16,960 nucleotides of DNA from an uncultured Erysipelotrichaceae bacterium. Its GTDB lineage: Bacteria > Bacillota_I > Bacilli_A > Erysipelotrichales > Erysipelotrichaceae. Below are positions 6,330 to 16,960 of the stretch, one piece after another (positions within the stretch are counted from its first letter, which is position 1; every line of letters starts with the position of its first letter). The notes beneath the pieces were generated by a model, which was not told where the DNA came from, did no database searches, and was given only the letters and a program-made list of their open reading frames with translations. The stretch is taken from positions 1-16,960 of the forward strand of contig CACZNO010000238.1 of assembly GCA_902782505.1 (NCBI GenBank), read 5' to 3'. The translations under genes and the position numbers were made by a program.

Positions 6330-9300
6330 ATGACGAAAAAAGAAACATACAAAGTAGTGAATCTGGGCAAAAAAGCCCAACGCCGTGACTATTCCAAGGT
6401 AAGCGGTGATCTGCCGCTGCCGAATCTCGTCGAGATTCAGACCGACTCCTTCAAATGGTTTAAGGAAGAAGGAGTGCGGGAAGTATTCAATGAAATCTAT
6501 CCGATCGGTAACCGCGGAGGAAACATGCAGCTGAATTTCCTCAGCTATGAATTCACGGAACCGAAGATCAGCATGGAAAAGTGCATTTCCGATGAAGCGA
6601 CCTATGCTTCGCCGTTAAAAGCGAAACTCGAATTGCTGATCATGGATAACGAGACTGGTGAAGTCATCAACAAACAGGAAGACGTCTTCTTGGGCGAATT
6701 CCCGATGATGACCCCGAGCGGAACATTCATCATCAACGGCGCGGAGCGTGTCATCGTTTCGCAGATCGTTCGTTCCCCGGGTGCTTATTACAAGATTGAA
6801 GCGGAAGACAAAACCGGACGCGAAATCTTTGAAACCGAACTGATTCCTTCCCGCGGCACGTGGCTAGAGTTCATGACCGACGCCAAAAAAGCCGTTTACG
6901 GAAGATATCTGAACGTATCGATCGACCGCAAGAGAAAGATCAACTCTTCGATCCTCTTCAAGGCGATCGGGCTCGGCTTCGATTTACAGGCCGGGGAAGA
7001 CGCAACGGATTCTTCGGAATTCGAAGTCTTCTTAAACGCTTTGAACATCCCGTTCAACAAGGACAACCTGCTGGATGAAGAAAAGCGCAACTTCTTAAAT
7101 CACTATATACTGCTGTACAACGGTATCTTCGGCGATTACGAAGATATCACGAATACTCTGGCTGCCGATAAGATCGACACGGTATCCGAAGCTCTGATCC
7201 AGATTTACGCGAACCAGCGTGCGGATGAAGCTCCGACCGTGGAAGGCGCGATTTCGATGACGGACGACAAGTTCTTCGACGCACGCCGTTACGATCTGAC
7301 CAAGGCGGGAAGATACAAACTGGGCCGCAAGCTCGGCGCGCATAACCGCGTGAAGGATCACCCGCTGGCGCATGACATCTACGATGCCGAAGGCAACCTC
7401 ATTTTCACCAAGGACAGCATTTTAAACAAGTACGAACTGGAAACCCTGCGCGATGAACTCGCCAAGGGCACCTACATGACGACCTTACCGTTCTGTCACC
7501 GTTTCTCCCATCCGGATGTGGTGGAAGTCAAGGGCGACTGGACAAACTCCTTAGTCGGACGTATCGTTGCGGAAGATTTCAGCGCAGGAGAAGCCGATTA
7601 TGAAGAAGGCACCGTTCTGACCGCCAAAGACGCGGCGTACTTGAAGGGCAAGATCGATACCGTCAAGGTATACGGTATGATCAACGCCCGTCCGGTAAAC
7701 CTGACGAAGGAAAACGCGGAAGCGGTACTGAACTACGGCCCGCGGTTGTTCTGCGTCGGACGTTTAACGGATGAAAACGGAAACGATGTGTTGGGCAAGG
7801 ACGGCAAGTACCTGGTCAACCGCTACTATCCGGATCTGGATGACGGGATCTCCCCGCTGGTACCGGCTCCGGTGCTGACGGATTCCGAACGGAAAGAGAT
7901 TCTCTCGAGGGTGGAATCCGGCGAAAAGCTGACATTATACTTTGTCGGCGCCGCGGTACAGGAAATCTTCGTCAAGGAAGCAGCCGGATCCGATCATCTG
8001 ATCAAGATCATCGGCACCGATCCTCTGACCATGAAGAAGACCATTACGATTCCGGACATGTACGCGCAGTATTCGTACTTGCTGAACCTGATGGACGGTG
8101 TCGGCAGCGTCGATGATATCGATATGCTGGGGAACCGCCGCATCCGTTCGGCAGGCGAACTGATCCAGAACCAGTTCCGCATCGGCTTAAGCCGTATGGA
8201 ACGTGTTGTCAAAGACCGTATGACCACCGCGGAACTCGCGTCCATGACGCCCAAAGCGTTAACGAACATCCGTCCGTTAACCAGTGCGATCAAGGAATTC
8301 TTCTCGAGTTCCCAGCTGTCGCAGTTCATGGACCAGCAGAATCCGCTGGCCGAACTTACCAACAAGCGCCGTATTTCCGCGTTGGGTCCGGGCGGCTTGA
8401 CCAGAGAACGCGCAGGCTTCGAAGTACGTGACGTACACACCACGCACTATGGAAGAATCTGCCCGATCGAAACGCCGGAAGGTCCGAACATCGGTCTGAT
8501 CAACTACCTGACGACCTATGCACGGATCAACGAATACGGATTCATTCAGACTCCGTACCGCAAAGTGGATGAGAATCACCGGGTCACCGATGATGTCGTC
8601 TACCTGTCGGCGGATGATGAAATGAAGTATTACATCGCGCAGGCAAACGAAGTCCAGAATCATGAACTGATTCACGAAGACGTCGTCTGCCGTCACGAAG
8701 GGGAGACCTTGATGGTCAAGCGCGAAGACGTCGAACTCGCCGACGTTTCCCCGAAACAGATCGTCGGTATCGCCGCGGCCTGCATTCCTTTCCTGGAAAA
8801 CGATGACGCGTCCCGTGCGTTGATGGGCGCGAACATGCAGCGTCAGGCCGTACCTCTTCTGAAACCGCACAGCCCGTTTGTCGGCACCGGTGTTGAATAC
8901 CGCGTGGCGAAGGACTCGGGCGCGGGTGTGATCGCGAAGGAAGACGGCGTCATCAGTTATGTGGATTCCCGCCGGATCGTGATCACCAACGAATACGGCG
9001 ACCATACGTATGAACTCGAGAAGTTCCGCCGCTCCAACGCAGGCACCTGCATCAACCAGCACCCGATCGTCAAATTCGGCGAAAGAGTGGAAAAGGGCGA
9101 CGTTATCGCGGATGGTCCGTCGATGGAAAACGGCGAACTGGCTTTAGGTCAGAACGTCACGATCGCATTCATGACCTGGCAGGGTTACAACTACGAAGAC
9201 GCGATTATCATGTCGGAACGTTTAGTGGCGAAGGATATCTACACGTCGATTCATATCGAATCGTACGAAGTGGAATGCCGCGACACCAAACTGGGTCCGG

Positions 9301-10481
9301 AAGAGATCACCCGGGATATCCCGAACGTCTCCGAAGCGACGATCCGCAACCTCGACCAGAACGGTATCGTCATGGTCGGCGCGGAAGTCAAGGAAGGCGA
9401 CATCTTAGTCGGAAAAGTCACCCCGAAAGGACAGAGCGAGATCTCTCCGGAAGAAAAGCTGTTACTGGCAATCTTCGGTGAGAAATCCCAGGAAGTCCGT
9501 GACAATTCCTTACGTGTCGAACACGGCGCGGACGGTATCGTTCAGGCAGTCAAAGTGTTCAAACGCGATAAGATCCATGATCTTCCTCCGGGAGTCAACC
9601 AGATCGTAAAAGTCTTCATCGTCCAGAAGAGAAAAATCTCCGAAGGCGATAAGATGGCAGGCCGTCACGGCAACAAGGGCGTTATCTCCAAGATCTTACC
9701 GGTCGAGGATATGCCGTATCTGCCGGATGGAACTCCGATCGATATCATGCTGAACCCGTTCGGCGTACCGTCCCGTATGAACATCGGTCAGGTTCTTGAA
9801 ATCCACCTGGGCTTAGCGGCCAAGAAACTGGGTGTCAAGTACGCGACCAGCGTCTTCGACGGTATCAACAACGAGGAACTCCAGCAGATCCTCCAGGACG
9901 CGAACAACCCGAAAGACGGCAAGGCTGTACTCCGTGACGGACGTACGGGCGAACCGTTCGATCAGAAGATCTCCTACGGCGTCATGTACATGATCAAACT
10001 GGCGCACATGGTCGACGATAAGCTGCATGCCCGTTCGACCGGTCCGTATTCCTTAATCACCCAGCAGCCGTTAGGCGGTAAAGCGCAGCGCGGCGGCCAG
10101 CGATTCGGGGAAATGGAAGTCTGGGCTCTCGAAGCATACGGCGCGGCGCACATTCTGCAGGAAATCCTGACGGTCAAGTCCGACGATATCAACGGACGTA
10201 CCAAGACGTACGAAGCGATCATCAAGGGCAAACCGCTGCCGACTCCGGGTATTCCGGAAGCGTTCCGCGTGTTGGTCCATGAATTACAGGCTCTGGCGAT
10301 TGATGTACGCTGCATCGACAAGGAAGGAAAAGAACTGGATATCACCCGTCATGATGACGCGGACACCGCGGCTGCGAAGCCGGAAGTTGTCGCGTCGAGC
10401 GAAGATATCGCATCCTTAACGGTCAGCGAAATGCCGGCGGAAGCCGCGGTTGTAGGGACCGAAGATCTCTACGGCATGTAA
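6330..10481 (+). CDS. rpoB: DNA-directed RNA polymerase subunit beta
   Basis: RpoB forms one pincer of RNA polymerase and half of the active site. All core landmarks are present: [20 protein letters not shown], the rifampicin region [14 protein letters not shown] (659-685), [27 protein letters not shown]-like [15 protein letters not shown], and [10 protein letters not shown] with catalytic-region lysines K1108 and K1116. The C-terminal part includes [17 protein letters not shown] and [19 protein letters not shown]. Length is 1383 residues against about 1193 in B. subtilis. Nearly all the excess lies between about residues 213 and 596, in the lobe region, where conserved blocks ([35 protein letters not shown]) are spread apart. 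The residue matching E. coli His526 is Asn678 (AAC at 8361-8363). The start at 6330 has AAGGAAGG (6313-6320); an ATG-GCG-TAA triplet ends directly before it. rpoC follows after 12 bases. Confidence 0.98.
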   Translation: MTKKETYKVVNLGKKAQRRDYSKVSGDLPLPNLVEIQTDSFKWFKEEGVREVFNEIYPIGNRGGNMQLNFLSYEFTEPKISMEKCISDEATYASPLKAKLELLIMDNETGEVINKQEDVFLGEFPMMTPSGTFIINGAERVIVSQIVRSPGAYYKIEAEDKTGREIFETELIPSRGTWLEFMTDAKKAVYGRYLNVSIDRKRKINSSILFKAIGLGFDLQAGEDATDSSEFEVFLNALNIPFNKDNLLDEEKRNFLNHYILLYNGIFGDYEDITNTLAADKIDTVSEALIQIYANQRADEAPTVEGAISMTDDKFFDARRYDLTKAGRYKLGRKLGAHNRVKDHPLAHDIYDAEGNLIFTKDSILNKYELETLRDELAKGTYMTTLPFCHRFSHPDVVEVKGDWTNSLVGRIVAEDFSAGEADYEEGTVLTAKDAAYLKGKIDTVKVYGMINARPVNLTKENAEAVLNYGPRLFCVGRLTDENGNDVLGKDGKYLVNRYYPDLDDGISPLVPAPVLTDSERKEILSRVESGEKLTLYFVGAAVQEIFVKEAAGSDHLIKIIGTDPLTMKKTITIPDMYAQYSYLLNLMDGVGSVDDIDMLGNRRIRSAGELIQNQFRIGLSRMERVVKDRMTTAELASMTPKALTNIRPLTSAIKEFFSSSQLSQFMDQQNPLAELTNKRRISALGPGGLTRERAGFEVRDVHTTHYGRICPIETPEGPNIGLINYLTTYARINEYGFIQTPYRKVDENHRVTDDVVYLSADDEMKYYIAQANEVQNHELIHEDVVCRHEGETLMVKREDVELADVSPKQIVGIAAACIPFLENDDASRALMGANMQRQAVPLLKPHSPFVGTGVEYRVAKDSGAGVIAKEDGVISYVDSRRIVITNEYGDHTYELEKFRRSNAGTCINQHPIVKFGERVEKGDVIADGPSMENGELALGQNVTIAFMTWQGYNYEDAIIMSERLVAKDIYTSIHIESYEVECRDTKLGPEEITRDIPNVSEATIRNLDQNGIVMVGAEVKEGDILVGKVTPKGQSEISPEEKLLLAIFGEKSQEVRDNSLRVEHGADGIVQAVKVFKRDKIHDLPPGVNQIVKVFIVQKRKISEGDKMAGRHGNKGVISKILPVEDMPYLPDGTPIDIMLNPFGVPSRMNIGQVLEIHLGLAAKKLGVKYATSVFDGINNEELQQILQDANNPKDGKAVLRDGRTGEPFDQKISYGVMYMIKLAHMVDDKLHARSTGPYSLITQQPLGGKAQRGGQRFGEMEVWALEAYGAAHILQEILTVKSDDINGRTKTYEAIIKGKPLPTPGIPEAFRVLVHELQALAIDVRCIDKEGKELDITRHDDADTAAAKPEVVASSEDIASLTVSEMPAEAAVVGTEDLYGM

Positions 10482-10493
10482 AGGAGGTAAAAT

Positions 10494-14318
<3,825 letters not shown>

Positions 14319-14323
14319 GAAAA

Positions 14324-14355
14324 AAATCCCCGGTATAACAGCCGGGGATTTCTTT
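14324..14355 (+). terminator. Terminator of the rpo operon
   Basis: AAATCCCCGG (14324-14333) pairs perfectly with CCGGGGATTT (14342-14351) around an eight-base loop. It is preceded by A's and followed by CTTT, so it could act in both directions. It lies directly after the rpoC stop and separates the polymerase genes from the accessory genes that follow. Confidence 0.9.
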
Positions 14356-14360
14356 CGGTG

Positions 14361-14382
14361 TGTCAAATTGACAATTATGTCA
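14361..14382 (+). promoter_or_regulatory. Inverted repeats overlapping the -35 box, operator-like
   Basis: Three half-sites TGTCA (14361-14365), TGACA (14369-14373) and TGTCA (14378-14382) alternate in orientation. The first two form the perfect palindrome TGTCAA-A-TTGACA, and the second and third form TGACA-ATTA-TGTCA. Because TTGACA is also the -35 box, a dimeric regulator bound here would compete with RNA polymerase. No regulator gene is visible in the window. Chance palindromy around a consensus -35 box is possible. Confidence 0.35.
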
Positions 14383-14396
14383 TACTGCGATATTGT
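14368..14396 (+). promoter_or_regulatory. Promoter after the rpo operon
   Basis: A perfect TTGACA (14368-14373) is followed by 17 bases and TATTGT (14391-14396). The predicted start near 14403 precedes a possible 26-codon frame (14422) and the secreted-protein gene at 14516. It lies just downstream of the rpoC terminator, so the following gene is expected to be expressed independently of the ribosomal operon. Confidence 0.75.
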
Positions 14397-14421
14397 ATTA
14401 ACAACTAAAAAGACGTAACGC

Positions 14422-14502
14422 ATGAGAAGAAGAATCATAATATTACTATTCACTTCTTTATTGGGACTAACGTTTAAGTATGTTAGTACTGTTCATCCAT
14501 AA
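14422..14502 (+). CDS. Possible 26-residue hydrophobic peptide
   Basis: An ATG frame encodes MRRRIIILLFTSLLGLTFKY followed by VSTVHP and a TAA at 14500-14502. It has three arginines and then a hydrophobic core, like a tiny membrane peptide or a signal peptide without a mature part. It lies between the promoter at 14368-14396 and the Shine-Dalgarno of the next gene, ending three bases before AAGGAG. There is no convincing ribosome binding site before it. It might be a leader peptide, the remnant of a duplicated signal-peptide start, or chance. Confidence 0.25.
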   Translation: MRRRIIILLFTSLLGLTFKYVSTVHP

Positions 14503-14515
14503 GTAAGGAGTCTTC

Positions 14516-14923
14516 ATGAGAAAACTATTAATGCTTATTATTGCTTTTATTTGCATATGTTTCTGTGGACGTATTCATGCAGAAGATAATAACCTCTTTG
14601 AATTTACGGACGAAGAGTGGCAGATGGTCGAACAGTTTTACGGAAATAACAAAGCGGAAATTGTTGATAACATGTTTACCCTTTCTGAAACCGCCGGGAA
14701 TGCTGCGAAAGAGTATATTCCCGATAAAAATGATGCGTTTTTCAGCGTCTTCTGGACACGTCCGATCGATTATTCTTCCGTTACCAAGCTGTCCGAATTG
14801 GATTATGAAAACGCGAGTATTTTACTGAATCTTCCGGTCAGCGAAACATCATGCCTCGAGCTGCAGAAAAAAAGAAGGAAAGTACTCTCTCTACGGAGGA
14901 TCTTCCGGAGGATCCAAAGATAA
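14516..14923 (+). CDS. 5' part of a frameshifted secreted/membrane protein gene
   Basis: This 135-codon frame has an excellent start (AAGGAG at 14505-14510, five bases from ATG). It begins with a signal peptide, about residues 1-22, with likely cleavage after RIHA before EDNN. The mature part (FTDEEWQMVEQFYGNN, FWTRPIDYSSVTKL, NASILLNLPVSET) is of unknown family. After residue 119, at CAG followed by seven A's (14867-14873), the reading becomes arginine-rich and unnatural and stops at 14921-14923. Removing one A continues smoothly as QKKEGKYSLYGGSSGGSKD into the frame that ends at 15290. This would give one protein of about 257 residues with a C-terminal membrane anchor. It is therefore a broken gene, a sequencing error at a homopolymer, or a slippage-controlled gene. 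It is transcribed from the 14368-14396 promoter. Confidence 0.6.
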   Translation: MRKLLMLIIAFICICFCGRIHAEDNNLFEFTDEEWQMVEQFYGNNKAEIVDNMFTLSETAGNAAKEYIPDKNDAFFSVFWTRPIDYSSVTKLSELDYENASILLNLPVSETSCLELQKKRRKVLSLRRIFRRIQR

Positions 14924-14942
14924 TTATATTCGTATCAAAGAA

Positions 14943-15290
14943 ATGCGGCAGAAGATAACGGCGCTTACCGGAGAGAAAAATCCGACGGTATGGATCATGT
15001 TGGGGTGTGCGGCTTCGATCTGCGGAGACAAAGAGATCATGATCCCTCTTCCGGCAACCAAGAAAGATCTGGGCTTGACCAGGGATTGGTATTATTTTAA
15101 GGATTTTTTGAAAATCCTGAGCGAAATCGAATTCCCCGAAGAACCGGCTAATCTCTCGGATCTTCAATACACAGGATATACGACGCATCGGGAAAAAGCA
15201 TGGACAGTTTTTGTGCCTGCGGGGGCCGGAATTCTCTTAGCCGTCGGGATCCTCTGCGGGAAACGTAAAAAGAATCGTGCCGGACAATGA
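14943..15290 (+). CDS. 3' part of the frameshifted secreted/membrane protein gene
   Basis: The 115-codon frame from the ATG at 14943 is probably not an independent gene. The same frame is open and coding-like upstream to the A7 run (from 14874: EGKYSLYGGSSGGSKDNYIR), and no Shine-Dalgarno sequence precedes the ATG. It contains VWIMLGCAASICGDKE, an acidic mid-section (SEIEFPEEPANLSDL) and a C-terminal hydrophobic segment, AWTVFVPAGAGILLAVGILCG. The tail KRKKNRAG should stop transfer and stay in the cytoplasm. Joined to the 14516 segment it would make a signal-peptide-bearing, C-terminally anchored surface protein. There is no LPxTG motif, and the family is not recognised. A terminator follows four bases after the stop. 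Confidence 0.55.
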   Translation: MRQKITALTGEKNPTVWIMLGCAASICGDKEIMIPLPATKKDLGLTRDWYYFKDFLKILSEIEFPEEPANLSDLQYTGYTTHREKAWTVFVPAGAGILLAVGILCGKRKKNRAGQ

Positions 15291-15293
15291 AAC

Positions 15294-15323
15294 AACAGCG
15301 GTGAAACAGCCGCTGTTTTCTTT
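15294..15323 (+). terminator. Intrinsic terminator after the frameshifted gene
   Basis: AACAGCGG (15294-15301) pairs exactly with CCGCTGTT (15310-15317) around the loop TGAAACAG, followed by TTCTTT. It ends the 14516-15290 transcription unit and separates it from the promoter at 15340. Confidence 0.85.
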
Positions 15324-15339
15324 CGGGGTATTTCCGGTA

Positions 15340-15368
15340 TTTTCAATTCTGCGAAAAATGTGTAGTAT
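15340..15368 (+). promoter_or_regulatory. Promoter placed for a leaderless transcript
   Basis: TTTTCA (15340-15345) and TAGTAT (15363-15368) are 17 bases apart. A start seven bases after the -10 box would fall on or next to the A of the ATG at 15375. No Shine-Dalgarno sequence lies between the box and the ATG, in contrast to nearly every other gene here. The -35 match is moderate, so this remains a prediction. Confidence 0.45.
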
Positions 15369-15374
15369 GTAATC

Positions 15375-15719
15375 ATGAAAAAAATCGGCTGGACACTCGC
15401 AGGCAATCTCATCGCGCTTTATATTCTGGATGTGCTGTTTGACGGTATCATCTTTACGAAGAAAGCGCTGTTGCTGATGGCTTTGGCACTGTGGGTATTG
15501 AATTCGTTTGTAAAACCGGTATTGAGGTTTTTGACAGCTCCGTTAAGCTGGATCACGTTTGGATTATGGCACCTGGTTCTCAACGTGCTGATTCTGTACA
15601 CGGCGTTCCGGTTTGTGCCGGGCGCGTTTTTCGCGGATTACGGTGTGCTGGCGCTGGCGGTAATCGTGCTGAGTATTTTGAATTCCATCATCAGTAAGAT
15701 GTTCGGGAGTGACGAATGA
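15375..15719 (+). CDS. YvlD-like four-helix membrane protein (phage holin 4_2 family)
   Basis: This 114-residue integral membrane protein has four hydrophobic segments, roughly residues 5-22, 29-47, 56-77 and 83-105. The second and third are linked by the family signature ALWVLNSFVKPVLRFLTAPL followed by WITFGLWHLVLNVLILY, and the last contains SILNSIISKMFG. This matches the PF04020 group (B. subtilis YvlD), named after a mycobacteriophage holin-like family but found in many non-phage chromosomes. Its exact role is unclear; links to envelope stress are known for some operons. The start lacks a Shine-Dalgarno sequence and may be leaderless. The stop overlaps the start of the next gene in ATGA, so the two are translationally coupled. 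No phage genes are nearby, so the holin name should not be taken as evidence of a prophage. Confidence 0.88.
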   Translation: MKKIGWTLAGNLIALYILDVLFDGIIFTKKALLLMALALWVLNSFVKPVLRFLTAPLSWITFGLWHLVLNVLILYTAFRFVPGAFFADYGVLALAVIVLSILNSIISKMFGSDE

Positions 15720-16960
15720 AAAAATGGCTGTTGGCCTTTCTGGCAGGAGGAATCATGTTCTTTTGTTCCTGTAAAGCTCCGGTCAAAGACGGAAAACCGG
15801 TGCGGATCTTTTTTCTGACCGATCCGCATTATCTCGCGGAATCCTTGTACGATGAAGGAGAGGCGTCCGACGCGGTGCGTAATCTCCGGGACGGGAAGGA
15901 AACCGTCTATACGAAAGTGATCCTGGAAGCCTTGATCGATACGGCGTTGGAAGAAAAACCGGATGCGGTCATCATCGGCGGGGATAACAGCTATAACGGC
16001 GAAGAGGCTTCCCACAAAGAGTTCGCGGCGTTATTTGAACCGCTGATCAAAGAGGGAATCAAGGTACTGACGGTTCCCGGGAACCATGATATCCGCAATC
16101 CGTTCGCTTATGATTTCACCGGCGAAAAGGTCAAGCGGGCCAGTACGATCGAAGCGCAGGAATTTGCGGAGATCTATGCGGACCTGGGGTTTAAAGACGC
16201 ATATTCGAAAGATAAAAACTCTTTGAGTTTTATGACCAAACTGACCGAGGAAGTCTGGGTGTTGTGCCTGGACGTACAGAAATACGAATACAACACATCG
16301 TTCGGTCCGGTGTCGGACAGCTGGATCAAAGAGGACACGCAGAAATGGGCGCGCAAGATGTTCGAAAAGGCGAAGAAAGCCGGGGCGATTTTAGTGCCGG
16401 TGGTCCATCAGTCCGTGATCCCGTACGAAGGCATCAGCTTCGAGGAGTATTCGGTGGGCAACGCCAGCAAAATCCGCGCCTTGATGAAGGAATTTGATTC
16501 CCCGGTCTGTTTCACCGGACATCTTCATGTCCAGGCGATCATGGCCAAGGAAGAAGACGGGAAGATGCTGTATGACTGTTCGACCGGGTCGCTGTCGGTG
16601 CCGGAGAATCTCTTCGGGGATATTACGGTCATACCGGGGGAATCCATCTCTTATACGGTAAGGTCGGCAGATGTGGATTCCTACGCGAAGAAGATGGGAT
16701 GGGAAGATGAGATCCTGCGGAATTTCCATCAATATACGATCAACCATTTCCGCGATTCGACGTATACGTTCTTCCTAGGCTTGTTTTTGGGACAGGAGGA
16801 TATTGCGGAAGAAGACGCGTACGCTTTAGCGCGGCTTGGGTCTTTGATTAATCCGTATTTCTACGCCGGCAAAGCGGAAGAAGGAACCAAGGCGATGAAA
16901 GAGAGCCCGGATTACGAAACGTATCTGCGTTATGAAGATCAGGTGCTGGTGAAACAATTG
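15716..16960 (+). CDS. Lipoprotein metallophosphoesterase, 3' end outside window
   Basis: The frame starts at the ATG overlapping the previous stop (GGGAG at 15705-15709) and is open for 415 codons to the window end. The first 19 residues form a lipoprotein signal (MKKWLLAFLAGGIMFFCSC) with Cys19 as the probable lipidated residue. Phe at -3 is atypical. The calcineurin-like metallophosphoesterase motifs are complete: D36-P-H38, GGDN with D90, GNHD at 122-125, H231 in VPVVHQS, and GHLH with H269 and H271. The enzyme should therefore bind two metal ions and hydrolyse a phosphoester outside the membrane; the substrate cannot be told from sequence. About 140 further residues after the GHLH motif (from STGSLSVP on) form an additional C-terminal region that continues past the edge. 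The overlap with the YvlD-like gene suggests co-expression. Confidence 0.92.
   Translation, partial: MKKWLLAFLAGGIMFFCSCKAPVKDGKPVRIFFLTDPHYLAESLYDEGEASDAVRNLRDGKETVYTKVILEALIDTALEEKPDAVIIGGDNSYNGEEASHKEFAALFEPLIKEGIKVLTVPGNHDIRNPFAYDFTGEKVKRASTIEAQEFAEIYADLGFKDAYSKDKNSLSFMTKLTEEVWVLCLDVQKYEYNTSFGPVSDSWIKEDTQKWARKMFEKAKKAGAILVPVVHQSVIPYEGISFEEYSVGNASKIRALMKEFDSPVCFTGHLHVQAIMAKEEDGKMLYDCSTGSLSVPENLFGDITVIPGESISYTVRSADVDSYAKKMGWEDEILRNFHQYTINHFRDSTYTFFLGLFLGQEDIAEEDAYALARLGSLINPYFYAGKAEEGTKAMKESPDYETYLRYEDQVLVKQL

Noticed and set aside
8277..9062. A 261-codon open frame on the minus strand inside rpoB, and similar long antisense frames throughout rpoB and rpoC.
   Set aside because: These arise from the codon bias of the highly expressed genes on the opposite strand. 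They have no ribosome sites, promoters or recognisable protein features.
15375..15719. Evidence for a prophage, because the protein belongs to a family named after a phage holin.
   Set aside because: The YvlD-like family is widespread in ordinary chromosomes and no other phage gene, integrase or attachment site is present.

Overview
The window is a bacterial chromosome segment built around the ribosomal protein and RNA polymerase cluster rplK-rplA-rplJ-rplL-(rsmC-like)-rpoB-rpoC (about 3290-14355, all + strand), with poorly recognised accessory genes on both sides. The gene order (a methyltransferase between rplL and rpoB), the Bacillus-type Shine-Dalgarno sequences (AAAGGAGGT) and the RpoB/RpoC sequences point to a Firmicute (Bacillota). 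Several traits suggest the Erysipelotrichia/Mollicutes side of the phylum: an enlarged RpoB lobe region, Asn at the rifampicin-site His position, and a shortened proline loop in L11. That placement is inference. The core genes are about 53% G+C and use CCG for nearly every proline.

Left flank (1-3289): a terminator from an upstream gene (46-90) and a strong extended -10 promoter (195-223) precede three closely spaced genes for membrane proteins of unknown function (256-1254, 1282-1689, 1682-2977). The third is an internal tandem duplication and is clearly AT-richer than the core. After it come about 310 bases with no intact gene, including a 3' gene fragment (2974-3168). The secE-nusG pair that often precedes rplK is not in the window.

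Core (3290-14355): a consensus-like promoter (TTGACT-17-TAGAAT) drives rplK-rplA through a structured leader. A second leader of the L10 type, followed by an intrinsic attenuator, lies between rplA and rplJ and should let L10(L12)4 control rplJ-rplL and what follows. rplL, the rsmC-like gene, rpoB and rpoC continue with short gaps to a strong terminator after rpoC. The products are stalk and L1-stalk ribosomal proteins, an rRNA methyltransferase-like enzyme, and the two large RNA polymerase subunits. The rpsL-rpsG-fusA genes that often follow rpoC are absent here.

Right flank (14356-16960): a consensus promoter overlapping TGTCA/TGACA inverted repeats leads to a possible 26-residue peptide and a secreted or membrane-anchored protein whose gene is split by a frameshift at a run of seven A's. 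After its terminator, a possibly leaderless two-gene unit encodes a YvlD-like four-helix membrane protein and, overlapping by 4 bases, a lipoprotein metallophosphoesterase that runs off the end of the window.

I found no CRISPR array, tRNA, rRNA, insertion sequence or recognisable defence system. The most notable items are the antibiotic-target peculiarities in L11 and RpoB, the enlarged RpoB, the duplicated membrane protein, the A7 frameshift and the leader/attenuator architecture.
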